A stretch of DNA of 31,095 bases from a virus. Shown piece after piece: positions 29,565 through 31,095 of this stretch (position 1 is its first letter; the number at the start of each line of letters is the position of its first letter). The DNA is taken from positions 1 to 31,095 of IMG/VR virus record IMGVR_UViG_3300049259_000082; one strand, 5' to 3'. Both the position numbers and the translations under genes were made by a program. Below the pieces are notes generated by a model, which did no database searches, was not told where the DNA came from, and saw nothing but the letters and a program-made list of their open reading frames with translations.

Positions 29565-30479
29565 TCAGGCGAGTTCTCTGACGAGGGCGTAGGCGGCGTG
29601 CCGGTCGATCGAGCCGCGGGAGCGGTCGTAGCGCACCTTCGAGCGCGGGTCGAGGTGGCGGGCGAACGCTTGGATGTCGCGGTCGGAGGCGCCGGTCTCG
29701 GCGAGCGCGGTGATTCCGGAGTGGCGGATCGAGTGGGGCGAGATGTGCTTGGTGATGCCGGCGGCGCGGGCGATGCGTAGAACCGAGCGGGCGATGTTGA
29801 TCCGGGTCGACCTGTTGCCGTAGCGGTTGAGGACGAGCGGGCCCGAGGTCCGGCCGTCGAGGACCTTCGTGATGGTTTGCATGGTGCGGGGCGGGAGCGG
29901 GACGGTCGCCGCCTGCGAGCCCTTCCCGATGAAGCGGACGGTCGTGTGGTAGCGGTCGTTGCCGATCGACTCGACGTCGAGGGAGCAGAGCTCGCCGACT
30001 CGGAGTCCGTTGAGCCCGAGGACCAGGGCGACGATGGCGTCGCTTCCGCCGAGCTTCTCTCCGGCGTCGATCCAGTCGGCCAGCTGGCGGCGGGTGAGCC
30101 ACGGCGTCGACGACTCGGTCGGGATCTTCGGTCGCTTCACGCGGCGGGTCGGGTTCCGGTCGAGGTACTCCTCGTCGACGAGCCATTCGTAGTAGCGGGC
30201 GAGCGTCCCGATCCGCCGGCCGATGGTGCTCTCCTTGCGGCCGTCGGCTTCCATGCGGCGGACGAAGAGGTCGACGTGGCTCCGGCCGACCTCGCGGATC
30301 GGGTCGGTGACGTGGCACTCGTCGAGCCATTGGAGCCAGAGCTTGAGGTCGGTGACGTAGGCGTTGCGGGTGAGCGGGTTTGAGTAGCCGGCGAGGAAGG
30401 CGCTGACGGTGAACTCGGCCTGCCTCCACTGTGACGGTTCGCGGTCCGGTACGGGCGGGCGCGTAGCTTCGATGAGCAC
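29565..30479 (-). CDS. Second tyrosine recombinase Int2 (304 aa)
   Basis: A complete XerC/D-like recombinase: N-terminal SAM-like domain (LTRNAYVTDLKLWLQWLDE) and catalytic domain with Arg160 in GLNGLRVGEL, Lys186 in FIGKGSQA, His249-x-x-Arg252 in HSIRHSGI, His275 in ARHLDPRS and Tyr284 in KVRYDR. The GTG start at 30479 has a strong AGGAGG eight bases away. It is not very similar to Int1. Its location between the minor head gene and a truncated tail-like gene suggests it marks an element boundary. Confidence 0.92.
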   Translation of the reverse strand: MLIEATRPPVPDREPSQWRQAEFTVSAFLAGYSNPLTRNAYVTDLKLWLQWLDECHVTDPIREVGRSHVDLFVRRMEADGRKESTIGRRIGTLARYYEWLVDEEYLDRNPTRRVKRPKIPTESSTPWLTRRQLADWIDAGEKLGGSDAIVALVLGLNGLRVGELCSLDVESIGNDRYHTTVRFIGKGSQAATVPLPPRTMQTITKVLDGRTSGPLVLNRYGNRSTRINIARSVLRIARAAGITKHISPHSIRHSGITALAETGASDRDIQAFARHLDPRSKVRYDRSRGSIDRHAAYALVRELA

Positions 30480-30629
30480 GACGGGGACCTCCTTGATAGG
30501 TCGTCGTCCAGGCTCCCGTCAGGTGTTGACGCACCGGCGGGGGCCGCTTCGGTTGTGAGGCGCTCAGGGTGACGGATCGCCGCCTACGACGTCAAGGCAT
30601 TCCGCCCGCGAACAGGCGATATCGATCGG

Positions 30630-31095
30630 TCAGGCGAGGTCGGCCGACGCGGTGAACTGGATGAAGAACGACACCGCGTAGAGGCCGCCGGCGGTCGTGA
30701 AGATCCCGCCGTCGAGCGGCTGCCAGTCGAGGTCCGTGCCCGCCCCGGCCGTCTCGTCCTCGGTGTCGAGAACCAGGGGCATGACCGGTGTCGCGGAGGT
30801 CAGCGCGAGGCCGTCCTCTAGGGCGCTGGCCTTGCGTTCCGTCCCGTCAGGGCTGGCCACGTTGACCTCGGCGTAGGCGATCTCCAGCGTCCCGGTGGTG
30901 AACGCGGGCGGGTCCACTCGCAGCCAGAACGTGTGGCCGGCGTCGTACTGCCACGGGACCGTGCATCCGCTGATGATGTTGAACTGCGAGCCGCCGCCCG
31001 GAATCAGAACGCAGGTCGCCTGGTAGCCGCCGGCGATGGGCGACCCGCCGATGTGGGTGGACGCGATGAGCGGGGCGGCCGATGCACTTGTGCCG
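30630..31095 (-). CDS. Partial tail-type protein ending in a C1q-like domain start
   Basis: The reading frame is open to the right window edge, so the start is missing. The visible 154 codons encode a beta-rich protein (HTFWLRVDPPAFTTGTLEIA) with WQPLDGGIFTTAGGLYAVSF close to the end, the beginning of a C1q/TNF-like fold used in phage tail tips and fibres. The stop comes only nine residues after this, about 80 residues too early for the usual domain. Either the domain is an unusually short form or the gene has been cut at a junction with Int2. Confidence 0.6.
   Translation of the reverse strand, partial: GTSASAAPLIASTHIGGSPIAGGYQATCVLIPGGGSQFNIISGCTVPWQYDAGHTFWLRVDPPAFTTGTLEIAYAEVNVASPDGTERKASALEDGLALTSATPVMPLVLDTEDETAGAGTDLDWQPLDGGIFTTAGGLYAVSFFIQFTASADLA

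Noticed and set aside
28879-30534. 551-codon minus-strand frame across Int2
   Set aside because: It is a shifted frame over Int2 and the minor head gene with Arg/Pro-rich sequence; both real genes have complete motifs in their own frames.
30480-30629. Attachment site for Int2
   Set aside because: I saw no tRNA-like sequence or clear paired repeats here, so no att site is claimed.

Overview
The window looks like about 31 kb of a temperate, long-tailed (siphovirus-type) phage of a high-GC actinobacterium, seen as a free genome, a concatemer or a rearranged prophage. The evidence is very high GC with strong G/C in third codon positions, a compact cascade of minus-strand genes (most start codons share 1 to 4 bases with the previous stop), and gene families typical of actinobacteriophages: a phiC31 gp3-like protein, a Gp37-like minor tail protein, tail chaperones with a -1 frameshift, and HNH genes between structural genes. 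The host species cannot be named. The integrase-linked tRNA fragment only says that the host has a tRNA-Arg(UCU).

Layout in the direction of transcription, right to left. 31095-30630: 3' part of a gene open to the right edge, whose product ends like a cut-off C1q-type tail domain. 30479-29565: tyrosine recombinase Int2. 29530-22478: head module (Phage_min_cap2-type minor head protein, scaffold, major capsid protein, HNH, decoration and connector proteins, head closure, HNH, tail terminator). 22462-13994: tail module (major tail protein, G and GT chaperones, tape measure, minor tail proteins, large host-contact protein). 13957-12301: lysis module (amidase and several small membrane proteins). 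12258-12118: an attP-like site with the 3' half of a tRNA-Arg(UCU), flanked by repeats and hairpins. 12062-11166: Int1. 11169-10338: two plus-strand genes, a membrane protein and a repressor-like HTH protein. 10187-10337: operator and promoter region. 10186-1: early genes (Cro/Xre-like protein, Cas4/RecB-like nuclease, gp3-like recombination factor, HNH genes, DNA sliding clamp, nucleotide-processing-like enzyme, zinc-finger proteins, replisome-organizer-like protein, small HTH proteins).

Working model: the plus-strand repressor and the minus-strand Xre protein face each other across an operator region and set lysis versus lysogeny. Int1 recombines the tRNA-Arg site. The leftward early operon supplies recombination and replication functions, including a phage-encoded beta clamp. 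The rightmost late genes build the capsid and tail and then lyse the cell. Portal and terminase genes are absent from the place where they are expected, next to the minor head protein. Int2 and a truncated tail-like gene lie there instead, so the right end may be a junction between two elements.

All functions are assigned by reading motifs by eye; no database search was run. Where several starts are possible I chose the one overlapping the upstream stop or the one with a clear Shine-Dalgarno sequence.
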